From the NCBI GenBank assembly GCA_025201765.1, contig MU623356.1, positions 248,001-312,000 on the forward strand: a DNA stretch of 64,000 bases, in the 5' to 3' direction. Origin of the DNA: Daldinia sp. FL1419. Its lineage: Eukaryota; Ascomycota; Sordariomycetes; Xylariales; Hypoxylaceae. Shown here in pieces: positions 55,686-64,000 of this stretch; the stretch's first letter is position 1, and each line of letters opens with the position of its first letter. Both the position numbers and the translations under genes were made by a program. A model generated the notes under the pieces. It did not search any database. It worked only from the letters and a program-made list of their open reading frames with translations, and had not been told where the DNA came from.

Positions 55686-57493
55686 CTATAGCAGTCCAAG
55701 CGGACTAGAGGTATTAGAGGGCGCTCTCGATTCAGAGAAGGAGTTTCTCCAAGTATCTAGCAAAGCAGAGAGCTCCATGCCAGGTGCATACGAGTGTATA
55801 GACGATATTGTAAGACCAGCTACTTCGCCTTCGATTTGTTAGCAGATTCGTAATACTAGAGCGTATTAAGACATACCCAGGGCCAATAAGACCAAATTCC
55901 TCATCGCAGAGGGAGGGAGCCCATAAGAGCCCAGTACTAGCGACGTCGCCGGACACCAAATATAAGGCCACCATGATAAGGTAGGCGATTGCTTAAGAAA
56001 TGAATTACCAATCCGAGATGCAGAGGCAGCTGTGCCTTCCAGTGCCTCAAAAATATCATTTGTTATATTGCGCGCTTGCTGCAGGGAGCTCGCATGATCA
56101 TCGTAATACACCGCCAAATTCTCGGTAATATTTAGAAGCCGTCGCATGCCCTATAAACCCGTATTAATAACAGTAGTACTTCAAGGACGAAATCTTTTAC
56201 CTTCTCGAGTGTGTTTTGTCTCGATTCTAATTCTGCTGCCTGGAGACGCGAAAGCTCCTGCGGTTATGTATTAGCGTTGGACCAAGAACACATACACGCC
56301 ACATACTATTTGGGTCTGCAACTGCCCTGCAGATACACTAGCTACTGCGATTGCTTGTATTGCTGTTTCTATAGCAGATTCTGCGCGTTGATTCGCCAAT
56401 TGAATCGAATGCTCGTAAGAAGATGCCACCTCAGCTTGGCCTTCACGAACACTCTTCAATACGACCTCGAGCATTTTCTGCAGATTAACAGCATTCTGCG
56501 CTCCTGAACTAACCGCATCTGTAGTATCCTAGCGAACGATTAATAAATGTGCATAGTTAAAACTAAAATGAATTACCTTAACGGCATGCATAAGTCGACT
56601 AAGAACGAAATCTTCTACTGAGCCTAGGCTATCCTTCAAGCGGTCCACCATTGGCGAAAGCTTGTCGACCTTACTACTGGTCACCTGTGCCCGAATATCT
56701 AAGTCTTTCATATGCCGTTCGAATTGTTTATCGATATCATCTGTGAACCGCCCCATAACTCTAGTTAGGCGTTGGAAGAGAAGAATGTGTTCATCTAAGG
56801 TATGTCAGTACAGTAATTCAAACCCATAACAAACCAGGGCTATTTATATACCTTTCTCATTGTCGACTCTAGCAGCTTCGCAAAACCTCAAAGCTTTATG
56901 GCGATAACTGACCCAAGTGTTCTAAGCCGAGTCGGACTCGCCTAAGCCGGAGAGGCAACCGTCAACTTCCAGAGAGGAGACATGCAGTTGTCCCAAATTT
57001 TGAAGTGGCAGCTGACTTAGAACGGATTCTCGAAAGTTGGCGCATTCTCTTGGGATTTGGAAGCTTCCTCTCTCCAAGTCGCAGATTGCCAGGCTAGCAG
57101 CATACGAGTCAACGAAATCTCTGATCTTACGGCCACTTTCGGTTAGGACCGATGCGTCATTCTTGCCCTCAAGTACCTCGCAGTTATTCACTAGTAGTCG
57201 TGCGGCTGTTCTATGACATAAGGGTTCAGATTCTAACTCCCGTAGTTCCCTCAGGGCAGTTTCATAGGGGCTCGGCAATCGCGACTCGGGTTTCAAGAGT
57301 TGTGGCAAACCGTCTCCTACGGTATTTGAGTTGATAAGCACCTTCGCGTCTAGTTACTAGTGAGTAATGCACCAAAACAGCTAGGAAGCGGTGGCTTACC
57401 TATTCCTACTTTAGATCCGCTACGCCATGAAAACCCATTGATAAAATGAGCCTGTAATAGCAAGAAGAGGATAACCTCTTTAATCGAGCCCAT
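55686..57493 (-). CDS. KAR5: Nuclear fusion protein Kar5/Tht1, with one in-frame TAG codon
   Basis: Nuclear-envelope protein needed for karyogamy after mating. Seven exons: 57493-57400, 57349-56852, 56794-56577, 56528-56307, 56257-56201, 56150-55877 and 55828-55686; 502 codons including the final TAG. All introns are 43-57 nt with good sites, and every junction keeps frame. A signal peptide (IKEVILFLLLQAHFING) comes first. The Kar5 signature includes LPQLLKPESRLPSPYETALRE-type text, SEPLCHRTAARLLVNNC, SQLPLQN and SYRHKALRFCEAAR. A long helical or coiled-coil region follows, then hydrophobic segments near the C-terminus (WWPYIWCPATSLVLG...NLVLLALG). Codon 174 (56922-56924) is TAG, at ESDSA-stop-NTWVSYR, where Trp is expected. 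The frame downstream is otherwise intact. A nonsense allele, mRNA editing or a read error are the options. Confidence 0.88.
56922..56924 (-). other. In-frame premature TAG in KAR5
   Basis: TAG at codon 174 in exon 2, flanked by coding sequence of the Kar5 family on both sides. A 5-bp stem, 3-nt loop hairpin (CGAGT-CCG-ACTCG) lies three nt upstream in the transcript. The stop has U before and G after the A, the context preferred by fungal A-to-I editing. Confidence 0.85.
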
Positions 57494-58007
57494 AATACCC
57501 CCTGTACTTTCACCACGGCTCTGTTGTCACTTAAAGTAGGGTAAAGGGATGAAATATAAAATTTAGTTGAAATGGGATTATATGAGAATGTTTGAGATTA
57601 AAATTTTGGTAATATAGAAAGCGAGCAAAAAGAGGCAGGAGAGGTAAAAATCAATAATAAATATTCTTGGTTTCGTGCTCAAAGCTGTCACACGATGGAT
57701 TCGATGTTTGATACCCTTCGGAGAATGTTGCCTCATTCAAAGCAGGATTACGGCCCGTTAGTTTGGCATAGGTATCGCCATAACCAGAGTTGACAAACTA
57801 AGAGAATAAGTGTATGAGGATGTAAGAGAGTAGACTATCAATTTTCGATAAGAATAATAAATAAATTTATGACCTTTACTAATTTAACCTTTGTGAAAGG
57901 AAGGAACTGCCCAAACTATTGGAGTGACACAATCTAGGGCAGTTGCGATAGGGGGAAGCTGCCTCCATTATTACATATTACATAATATTCTTTTGCAGTT
58001 TTCACTA
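57494..58007. other. KAR5-side part of the divergent promoter
   Basis: A/T-rich non-coding DNA upstream of KAR5; nothing else recognised. Confidence 0.45.
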
Positions 58008-58433
58008 ACGTGCCACACAAGTCAACCGCCCAAACATGTCAACCGCCCAGCCGAAATATAACCGAAAACCCAAGAAATTCGAAAATCGTAACTTTACGAA
58101 TTCTTAATCTTATTTTTTCAAATTTTAATATGTTTGATATTATATATATCTAAATTTATAGAAAAATTGAAAAAAATCCCCGGTGTATATAAAGGAAGAT
58201 AATTAAGATATTGAATATTTCGGGCCCACTTTTCAGGTATTTAATTGAATAAATTCGTACAAAATTTTCGAAAAATACTATAATTATCAGCATTTCAAGA
58301 GGATTCCAAATCTTCAAACCGAATTTTGATACAATTTGTTTTGAATTAAACGCACGTTTACGCACAGACGTATTTTGTATGTAATTTTTGCTGAGCGGTT
58401 GACTAGTTTGGGCGGTTGACTTGTGGGGCACGT
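58008..58433. mobile_element. 426-bp MITE with 44-bp terminal inverted repeats and TA target duplication
   Basis: The left end (58008-58051) and the reverse complement of the right end (58390-58433) match at 40 of 44 positions, starting ACGTGCC.CACAAGTCAACC. The element is flanked by TA on both sides (58006-58007 and 58434-58435), the target duplication of Tc1/mariner-type elements such as fungal Fot1/pogo. Inside each inverted repeat the motif GTCAACCGCCCA or a close variant is repeated twice. The interior is very A/T-rich with no coding potential, so this is a non-autonomous element moved in trans. It lies in the 1.08-kb divergent promoter between KAR5 and the mitochondrial uL6 gene; its right end is 137 nt from the uL6 ATG. 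Confidence 0.9.
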
Positions 58434-58570
58434 TAACCTACACGTGATCCGACCCGATTCTTTTTCCTGCATTGCCAAGCATCGCGCATCGAGCTCTGCA
58501 ACCGAAGTCTTTGGGATTTTGAGTTCTGCAGCCGATTGACATCACAGCGGAAACTTCCCCAAAATCCACG

Positions 58571-59417
58571 ATGTTGGCACCGAGTAGGGGAAAGGTGCTC
58601 GAGAGAGCCCTTTCCGGTGCAAATGCCGCTGTCACGCTCCCGGCTTTCCTCGTACCAGCCTTCCAAACGACCGCCCCGCGGCGCCAATTCTCCAACACGA
58701 CGACTAAATCCTCGAAGCTCGGCCGAACGCCGATATCGATCCCGCCTGGTGTAGAACTGACTATCGGAGAACCCAGAGTCAAGAAGGACCCTACTACCTA
58801 CCTCAGAATACCGAAGCGAACCGTCACTATAGCGGGACCATTAGGGAAACTCGATCTTGAAATTCCTCCATATCTTACGGTTAACCATGACGAAGCTACG
58901 AGGAGGGCAATGCTCAGCATTGAGAATAACGAAATCAAGGAGCAGAAGGAGATGTGGGGTATGTGCAATACTTGTTTTGGTCGCCATTGCAATTATTAAG
59001 GCCCCTCTTCATTCTAGAGGGGCTGCGGCTGACTTGGAACAAAATCTAGGAACCACCTGGGCATATTTGAACCGTCACATCATTGGCGTCTCGGAAGGAC
59101 ACACCGCGATTTTACGACTTGTAGGTGTAGGATACAGGGCGACTGTCGAAGAGCGACCGAGAAAGGCAGCATACCCGGGGCAGAAATTCGTGTGTCTGAA
59201 GCTTGGTTTCACGCATCCCGTCGAGGAGCCAGTCCCTACCGGAATGAAGGCCAGCACGCCACAACCTACCAGAATATTGCTCGAGGGTATTAACAGGGAG
59301 GAGGTCATGTCATTCGCGGCCAGAATACGCAGGTGGAGGAGGCCGGAACCGTACAAGGGCAAGGGTATCTTTGTCAACGACGAGACAATCAAGCTAAAGC
59401 AAAAGAAGATCAAATAG
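58571..59417 (+). CDS. MRPL6: Mitochondrial large-subunit ribosomal protein uL6m
   Basis: Component of the mitochondrial 54S ribosomal subunit. Exons 58571-58958 and 59050-59417 with a 91-nt intron (GTATGT donor, CTAG acceptor), giving 251 aa. The N-terminus is rich in Arg, Ala and Ser (MLAPSRGKVLERALSGANAA... RRQFSNTTTKSS), as for a mitochondrial presequence. The L6 core is clear: LGRTPISIPPGVEL, TVTIAGPLGKLDLEIP, then after the intron TTWAYLNRHIIGVSEGHTAILRL-type text, VGVGYRA and LGFTHPVEEPVP. The C-terminal signature RIRRWRRPEPYKGKGIFVNDE is complete. It converges on HAL2, with about 100 nt between the stops. Confidence 0.95.
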
Positions 59418-59520
59418 ATGATCTTAGGAATGGCATTGTTCCATTTCAGACGTGTATCTATGTACTATATGACGGAAGATACCCGATCAACCAAAATTAT
59501 GTACTTTTATGCGTCATCTA

Positions 59521-60780
59521 TCATGTGCTAGTTTCCTTCTTCGAGAGCACTTCCTGAACCGCCTTTAGAACCTGCGGTTGAGCAGCAGCGGGAGCAGCGA
59601 CAACACCCTTGTTACTCGAGAGTGTTCGTCCGATGCTAAAGTCTAGTCGCTTGCCGTGGATGTCCGTTACGGCACCACCGGCTTCTCGGACGATGAGGTC
59701 GCCCGCTGCGTGATCCCAAATCTTCTCTTGATATGTCGCGCTAACAGGTAATCGCAAGTAGATATCGCCTGCACCTCGCGCAATTGAGGCGTACTTGGCC
59801 TGAGAATCCATACGCACGCTAGGGTTGGTAATACCGAGCAACTTTGCAATTTCGGCCTGGTCACCATGGGATGAGTGGCCGGCCTCCACACTCTCACAGA
59901 AGGTCGCTGCAGTGATATCAGTGATTTCCCTCATAGAAATGCTCTTCTCTCTAGCCAGCTCGCCAGTTGTCAAGGCGCGACTCGTAGCACCCTGACCCAA
60001 AACACCAGAGAATAGAACACCTCTTCCCTCATCTGTCTGGCCAGATTCCATACCTCCCGTCAATGGGGCAGCGTCGTCGATAGGTAGGTTCGGGCAGCCC
60101 AAAACGCCAACCTTGACATCGCCGTCCACCATTAGGGCTAGGCACACGGCGTATTGGCCGCCGCGCAAGAAACCCTTGGTACCATCGATAGGGTCAATAG
60201 CCCATATACGACCCTTGGCACCGCCCTGGCTATTTCCGTAATCAATCATAGTGAGCATAGCTTCCTCATTATCGATAGCGCCGCCGAGGAGACTTTCGGC
60301 TTCGGGGTCGGAGAGCTGGGTGGTAGAAACCAGATCCCAGATTGTGTGCCTCAGATTCTCATCCTGGCGCAACTGGGCAGCTTCCTCCTCGGCAACAATT
60401 TCGTCGTCGGGGAAGTTGGCCTTTAGAGCACTGATAATGAGGGCCTGGGCGCCGAAGTCGCCGATTGTTACGGGAGACTTGTCATCTTTGGAAACAGTGC
60501 CCTTGGCCTTCTCGTGAAAAACTCGCTTGGTTAAGATGGAAGCGCGCTGAACAGCCAGCTGGGCTACCTCGAGCTCTTTAACGTATGACGACATATTTTT
60601 ATTGGATGTGACAGGGCTGAAGATTTGTTGGCGGGTGCCAGGAGAAAGATGCAGGGACAGCGATGTAAGGCGGGGCAGGGCTCGAGACAGGAAGATAGCC
60701 AGTGTCACGATGAAAAGAGAAGACAGAATAAGGAACTTGGTAATGTTTATCTTTTTATCTGTACCCTTTCTAGACGGCAT
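59521..60780 (-). CDS. HAL2: 3'(2'),5'-bisphosphate nucleotidase (PAP phosphatase, Hal2/Met22)
   Basis: Converts 3'-phosphoadenosine 5'-phosphate, a by-product of sulfate assimilation, to AMP; the yeast enzyme is the target of Na/Li toxicity. Single exon, 419 aa. Motifs of the lithium-sensitive phosphatase family are visible: SPVTIGDFGAQALI, IVAEEEAAQLR, the metal-binding WAIDPIDGTKGFL (about 188-200) and WDHAAGDLIVREAGG. The core starts at Met63 (MSSYVKELEVAQLAVQRAS), where the typical roughly 355-residue protein begins. The preceding 62 residues include a hydrophobic segment (LILSSLFIVTLAIFL) that may be a membrane anchor or targeting signal. If translation begins at 60594 the protein is 357 aa. 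Together with MET10 it is the second sulfur-assimilation gene in the window. Confidence 0.94.
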   Translation of the reverse strand: MPSRKGTDKKINITKFLILSSLFIVTLAIFLSRALPRLTSLSLHLSPGTRQQIFSPVTSNKNMSSYVKELEVAQLAVQRASILTKRVFHEKAKGTVSKDDKSPVTIGDFGAQALIISALKANFPDDEIVAEEEAAQLRQDENLRHTIWDLVSTTQLSDPEAESLLGGAIDNEEAMLTMIDYGNSQGGAKGRIWAIDPIDGTKGFLRGGQYAVCLALMVDGDVKVGVLGCPNLPIDDAAPLTGGMESGQTDEGRGVLFSGVLGQGATSRALTTGELAREKSISMREITDITAATFCESVEAGHSSHGDQAEIAKLLGITNPSVRMDSQAKYASIARGAGDIYLRLPVSATYQEKIWDHAAGDLIVREAGGAVTDIHGKRLDFSIGRTLSSNKGVVAAPAAAQPQVLKAVQEVLSKKETST

Positions 60781-61674
60781 ATAGCATGATTTATGTAATT
60801 TATTTGTAAGTGCAGTAGATAAATTGTATAATGAAGATTTTTATGTATATACTTGGATTGCCAGCACAGTGATTTAATGATCGTTGTAGCCCCTCATATT
60901 CTTTCCCACTATAAGTGCATGGGTTCTGTACAATATTTTCAGGGGGGGAGGGAGTACCTACTACCTAAAGAGCTAACATGTAGGTACATCAAGTAGGTAC
61001 CTAGGTATGTACATACTCAAAGCGATACGCGTCAGAATACAGCGTTTCAATCTTCACTAATGTCGGTGCCCGAGACCATTTTTACCGTTTCTCCAACCGC
61101 CATCCTATAGCGGCTAGATTCAAGTTTTGTTCAACACCGATAGCCTCAATTCTAGTTATACCAGCCCTAAAGACGTAGGGGACCTTTAGGTATAGGTTGT
61201 TTACCTACCTAGGTAGTTTAGTGGGTACATACGCTATAGGCTGTCGGGTTCCATACCCCGGTCCGTCACCCCTCCGACGACCGTAGCTTAGGTAAAGTAA
61301 ATTTGTACGGGAATTGGAGAAAGAAAGAAAAACAACAAAGTTACGTAGTTACCTTTGCTCCATTACCTAACGACTTTTGATACGCATCTGGCCTAGAACT
61401 TGGCCATTTAAATTCAAACAAAGTAAAAACAATCTATTGGTCGGATTCTTTTACAGGTCTACTTTGATCGAATCGATTTTACAATCCAACGTCGCAAAGT
61501 TTAATGGTGTTTCCAAGAGTTGCCAAGGTAACTTAAGAGGAACTTAGGAGGTTGTTAAAAAGTATTAGCAAAAATCCCTTATAAGCTGAACTTCCAAAGC
61601 AAGCTCTAAGATCCTACTTTAATACTTGATTACCACCCTACCCAACCCTTATTTATCATTGAGCCGAAGCAACC
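60781..61674. other. Divergent intergenic region with palindromic motifs
   Basis: About 0.9 kb between HAL2 and the zinc-finger gene. It has two exact copies of TACCTAGGTA (60998-61007 and 61206-61215) and several half-sites. No gene. Confidence 0.55.
60998..61007. repeat. TACCTAGGTA palindrome
   Basis: Exact 10-bp palindrome within a GTAGGTACCTAGGTATGTAC context. Other exact copies are at 2951, 23258, 61206 and 63791; all lie in non-coding DNA. Confidence 0.8.
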
Positions 61675-63293
61675 ATGAACGCTACTAAGCGCAAGTTCAA
61701 TGCCTTATTACAAGGAATCGGCGCGAAGCCAATACCTCAGTCGCCATCAGCAGAAGCGCAAATTGATACTTCAACTTCACCTACAAATCGACCATCGACT
61801 CCTACTCCTGTCCCCGACTCGAATTTAGCATCAGAGAACGTCCCAACCCCAAATAAAGAGATGCCTTCCGGAAGCGTACCTTCGACCCCCAGCGATCTCT
61901 TTAAGCGCCGCCGCGTAGGCGTCTTGGAAGCCACCCCAGGAAATGAAAAACCGGGCGGGACTATCATTTCAAACGTCGTATTAAAGAAATGGGCGCCGAA
62001 TGGAAGCGCAGCCTCACCAGCTAAAGGAACCAAGACCGAGGCGCCGAAATATTGTCCTGGCGATCGCAACGAACTAATCAGGCGATTGGGTACATTTCAA
62101 GAACTGACAGAATGGACACCCAAGCCAGATAAAGTCAACGAGATCGAATGGGCCAAGAGAGGCTGGGTATGCCTGGGGAAGGAGCGCGTGGGGTGCGAGT
62201 TATGCCACAAAGAGTTGATAGTAAAGACAAATAAAAGGGAGGTGGATGGTAAAGAGGTCCCAGTTATTGTTGGCTCAGACATCGAGCAGGGTTTTGTGAA
62301 GAGGTTCGTCGAATTGATCGTCGATGCGCATCAGGAAGATTGCTTATGGAGGAGACGCGGCTGCGATGGTGAGGCCGCCATAATCACTACATGTTAAGGA
62401 CATTCGTACACTAACTACAGGCAACAGATACTTTGCTCAGGTTATCCTTGACGAGTCCTCCAACTGCGCTAGCCTCTCTACGCCAACGATACGACGAACT
62501 TTGCGCGCGACAGTCATTCCTCCCATATCTCTTCAATCTGCGCTTACCTGCGAATTTGGATCTGCAGGCTGTCAAGTCACAATTGACTCCAACTTTCTTT
62601 ACCGATCCTCCACCACCAAGCACGAACCCATCGGCTCCAAATGATGTAGCTCTCGCACTTGCTCTTACCGGTTGGCAGGGCCTTACAAACCCACGTGTTG
62701 GCGCGGTACCTAATTCGGCAACTTGTGCTACGTGCTTGCGTCGCCTAGGATTGTGGATGTTTAAGAGCAAAGAGGTAGATGAGGAAACGAGGCAGATTCT
62801 TGTTCCGGCACCTATGGATTACCTTGATCCTATCCGCGAGCACCGATTCTTCTGCCCCTGGCGAAATGCTGCGGTTCAACACAACCCCGGCGCTAAGAAG
62901 GCGGACAACAAAACCTCTTGGGAAGTCCTTGCGCAAACGATCAAAAATCACTCTTACCTTCGCGCACAAGCAGAGAAGAGTAACCAACGCAGCAGTTTTT
63001 TCCACCGCTCTTCAGCGTCAGTCCCAACAACCCCGGTGAAAGGGGGGCACGCAGGAGACACGCGCTCGCCCATGCTAGGATCGGATGACGAAGATGAGGA
63101 TTTGACCGCCAGAGACGCAAAGGATAAGGAGAGATGGGCGCGTTTGAGGAAAGTGAAGAACCTATTTGACACCAAGAACGGGAAGAAATTGCGGCGCTCG
63201 TTATCCCGGCCGGAGACTGCTACAAGTCGCCCAACCACTTCGCATTCGAGGCAGGGTAGTGTCCCGCCTGAAACAGAGGGGGGGAATAAATGA
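61675..63293 (+). CDS. C3HC zinc-finger protein (Rsm1/NIPA family)
   Basis: Fission yeast Rsm1 takes part in mRNA export, and animal NIPA is an SCF ubiquitin-ligase F-box protein; the role here is inferred from family. Exons 61675-62368 and 62428-63293 with a 59-nt intron, giving 519 aa. The acceptor CAACAG was chosen because it yields the family sequence CLWRRRGCDDTLLRLSL. The N-terminus is disordered and Pro/Ser/Thr-rich with a KRRR basic cluster (possible nuclear signal). The first zinc-finger part holds YCPGDRNELIRRLGTF, W...KRGWVC and CELCHKEL, plus H and C in DAHQEDCLW. The second part has CATCLRRLGLWMF and HRFFCPWRN. The C-terminus has an acidic cluster and a Ser-rich tail. Confidence 0.93.
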
Positions 63294-64000
63294 GGAGGCT
63301 CGTCATCCTGGACAGGACTTTATCGAGGCGTTTGTATTAATGATTGTACTAATGGATTTGGTTTAGTAAATGTTAGTAAAGATACCCAAGCTTCTCGCAT
63401 CACATCTATCTTATAATGTATTTAGCAGTAATACCAATTTGCAGCCCCGGTATCATTTCCTCTGGTTGTTGGATATCGCTTCCTTGTATGATCCTTATGT
63501 CTATCTCATCAGCAATATAATTCGCTGATGTTTTGTTATATCAGTGATCATCTTGCCATACGTATTATCAGGGTTTATTTGACAGCCTTTGTGGTAGACA
63601 CCCCAGAAATTTGTGTGATAAACGACACATGCATCCAAGTAAATCAGAATATTGATGGGATCCTTTCTATAGATGTTATCTGATTTCTCATCATGGAGTG
63701 AAGCGTTTAGGGGCAACAAAGGATAAAACAGCCACAGCGGTACCCAAAGGTGAATATACCTTCAAGTACCTCCTACCTACGTGACGAATGTACCTAGGTA
63801 CATACATAGGTACCTAAGTAAATCATGTAATATCTAGTCGCTTCCATCATAATGATTTAATAGAGTGGCAGGGTGACTTCCCAAACGATGACTGTTAGGT
63901 AATCCAGGAACATGAACTATACGACAAGTAATTGGATACCATTAAAAAGCACATGTGCAATGTGCACTAGGTTAAAAGCTTAAAAAAAAAAGAAACCGAC
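63294..64000. other. Right-edge intergenic region
   Basis: About 0.7 kb with one exact TACCTAGGTA at 63791-63800 and a nearby TAGGTACCTA. No gene supported before the window ends. Confidence 0.5.

Noticed and set aside
56922..56966. Intron that would remove the KAR5 stop codon
   Set aside because: A 45-nt in-frame GTTGAC...CTTAG intron is possible on paper, but the donor is poor, no branch site is visible, and it would delete sequence I expect to be conserved. Kept only as an alternative in the finding.
1..64000. CRISPR array, phage or bacterial operon signals
   Set aside because: Spliceosomal introns and fungal protein families make this eukaryotic nuclear DNA; no regularly spaced repeats were seen.

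Overview
The window is nuclear DNA of a filamentous ascomycete. Genes are broken by short introns (mostly 45-95 nt) with GTAAGT- or GTATGT-type donors and CTAAC/CTGAC-like branch sites. Intergenic spaces are long and AT-rich, and several families are fungus-specific: RAP1 with BRCT, Myb and ARID domains, Met10-type sulfite reductase, Kar5, LysM/CBM18 proteins, SAT4-type membrane proteins and 2EXR proteins. Sordariomycetes, perhaps Xylariales, is my inference. No rRNA, tRNA or CRISPR array was seen. I rebuilt exon structures by hand from splice motifs and reading frame; none is checked against RNA.

Layout. 0-14.6 kb: the end of an unrecognised gene, the DHHC palmitoyltransferase SWF1, the telomere protein RAP1, an unknown three-exon gene with a 34-T intron, a Pro/Gly/Gln-rich protein, a four-TM protein and a secreted bicupin (oxalate decarboxylase family). 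16-27 kb: a secreted selenium-binding-protein-like beta-propeller, a conserved fungal protein, a SAT4/rhodopsin-type membrane protein, a 4 kb gene-free stretch and a multi-TM protein. 28-34 kb: the sulfite reductase flavoprotein MET10 and a nitrilase-family amidase. 34.8-51.2 kb is rich in carbohydrate-active or carbohydrate-binding proteins: a LysM + 3xCBM18 protein, a 2EXR protein, a Ser/Thr-rich putative GPI protein, a cyanovirin-N lectin, a divergent pair (unknown 414-aa protein and a GH128-CAP fusion, neither with a signal peptide) and a GH3 beta-glucosidase. 52-63 kb is mostly housekeeping: an MpaB-type oxygenase-like protein, an aldo-keto reductase, the nuclear fusion gene KAR5, a 426-bp MITE, mitochondrial ribosomal protein uL6m, the PAP phosphatase HAL2/MET22 and a C3HC zinc-finger protein (Rsm1/NIPA type).

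The most interesting points are these. (1) KAR5 is intact across seven exons except for one in-frame TAG where tryptophan is expected. This fits either a nonsense allele or the A-to-I (UAG to UGG) editing known in the sexual stage of Sordariomycetes, which would suit a karyogamy gene. (2) A GH128 glucanase domain is fused to a CAP/PR-1 domain. (3) A TA-flanked MITE sits in the promoter shared by KAR5 and the uL6m gene. (4) The palindrome TACCTAGGTA recurs in the intergenic DNA.
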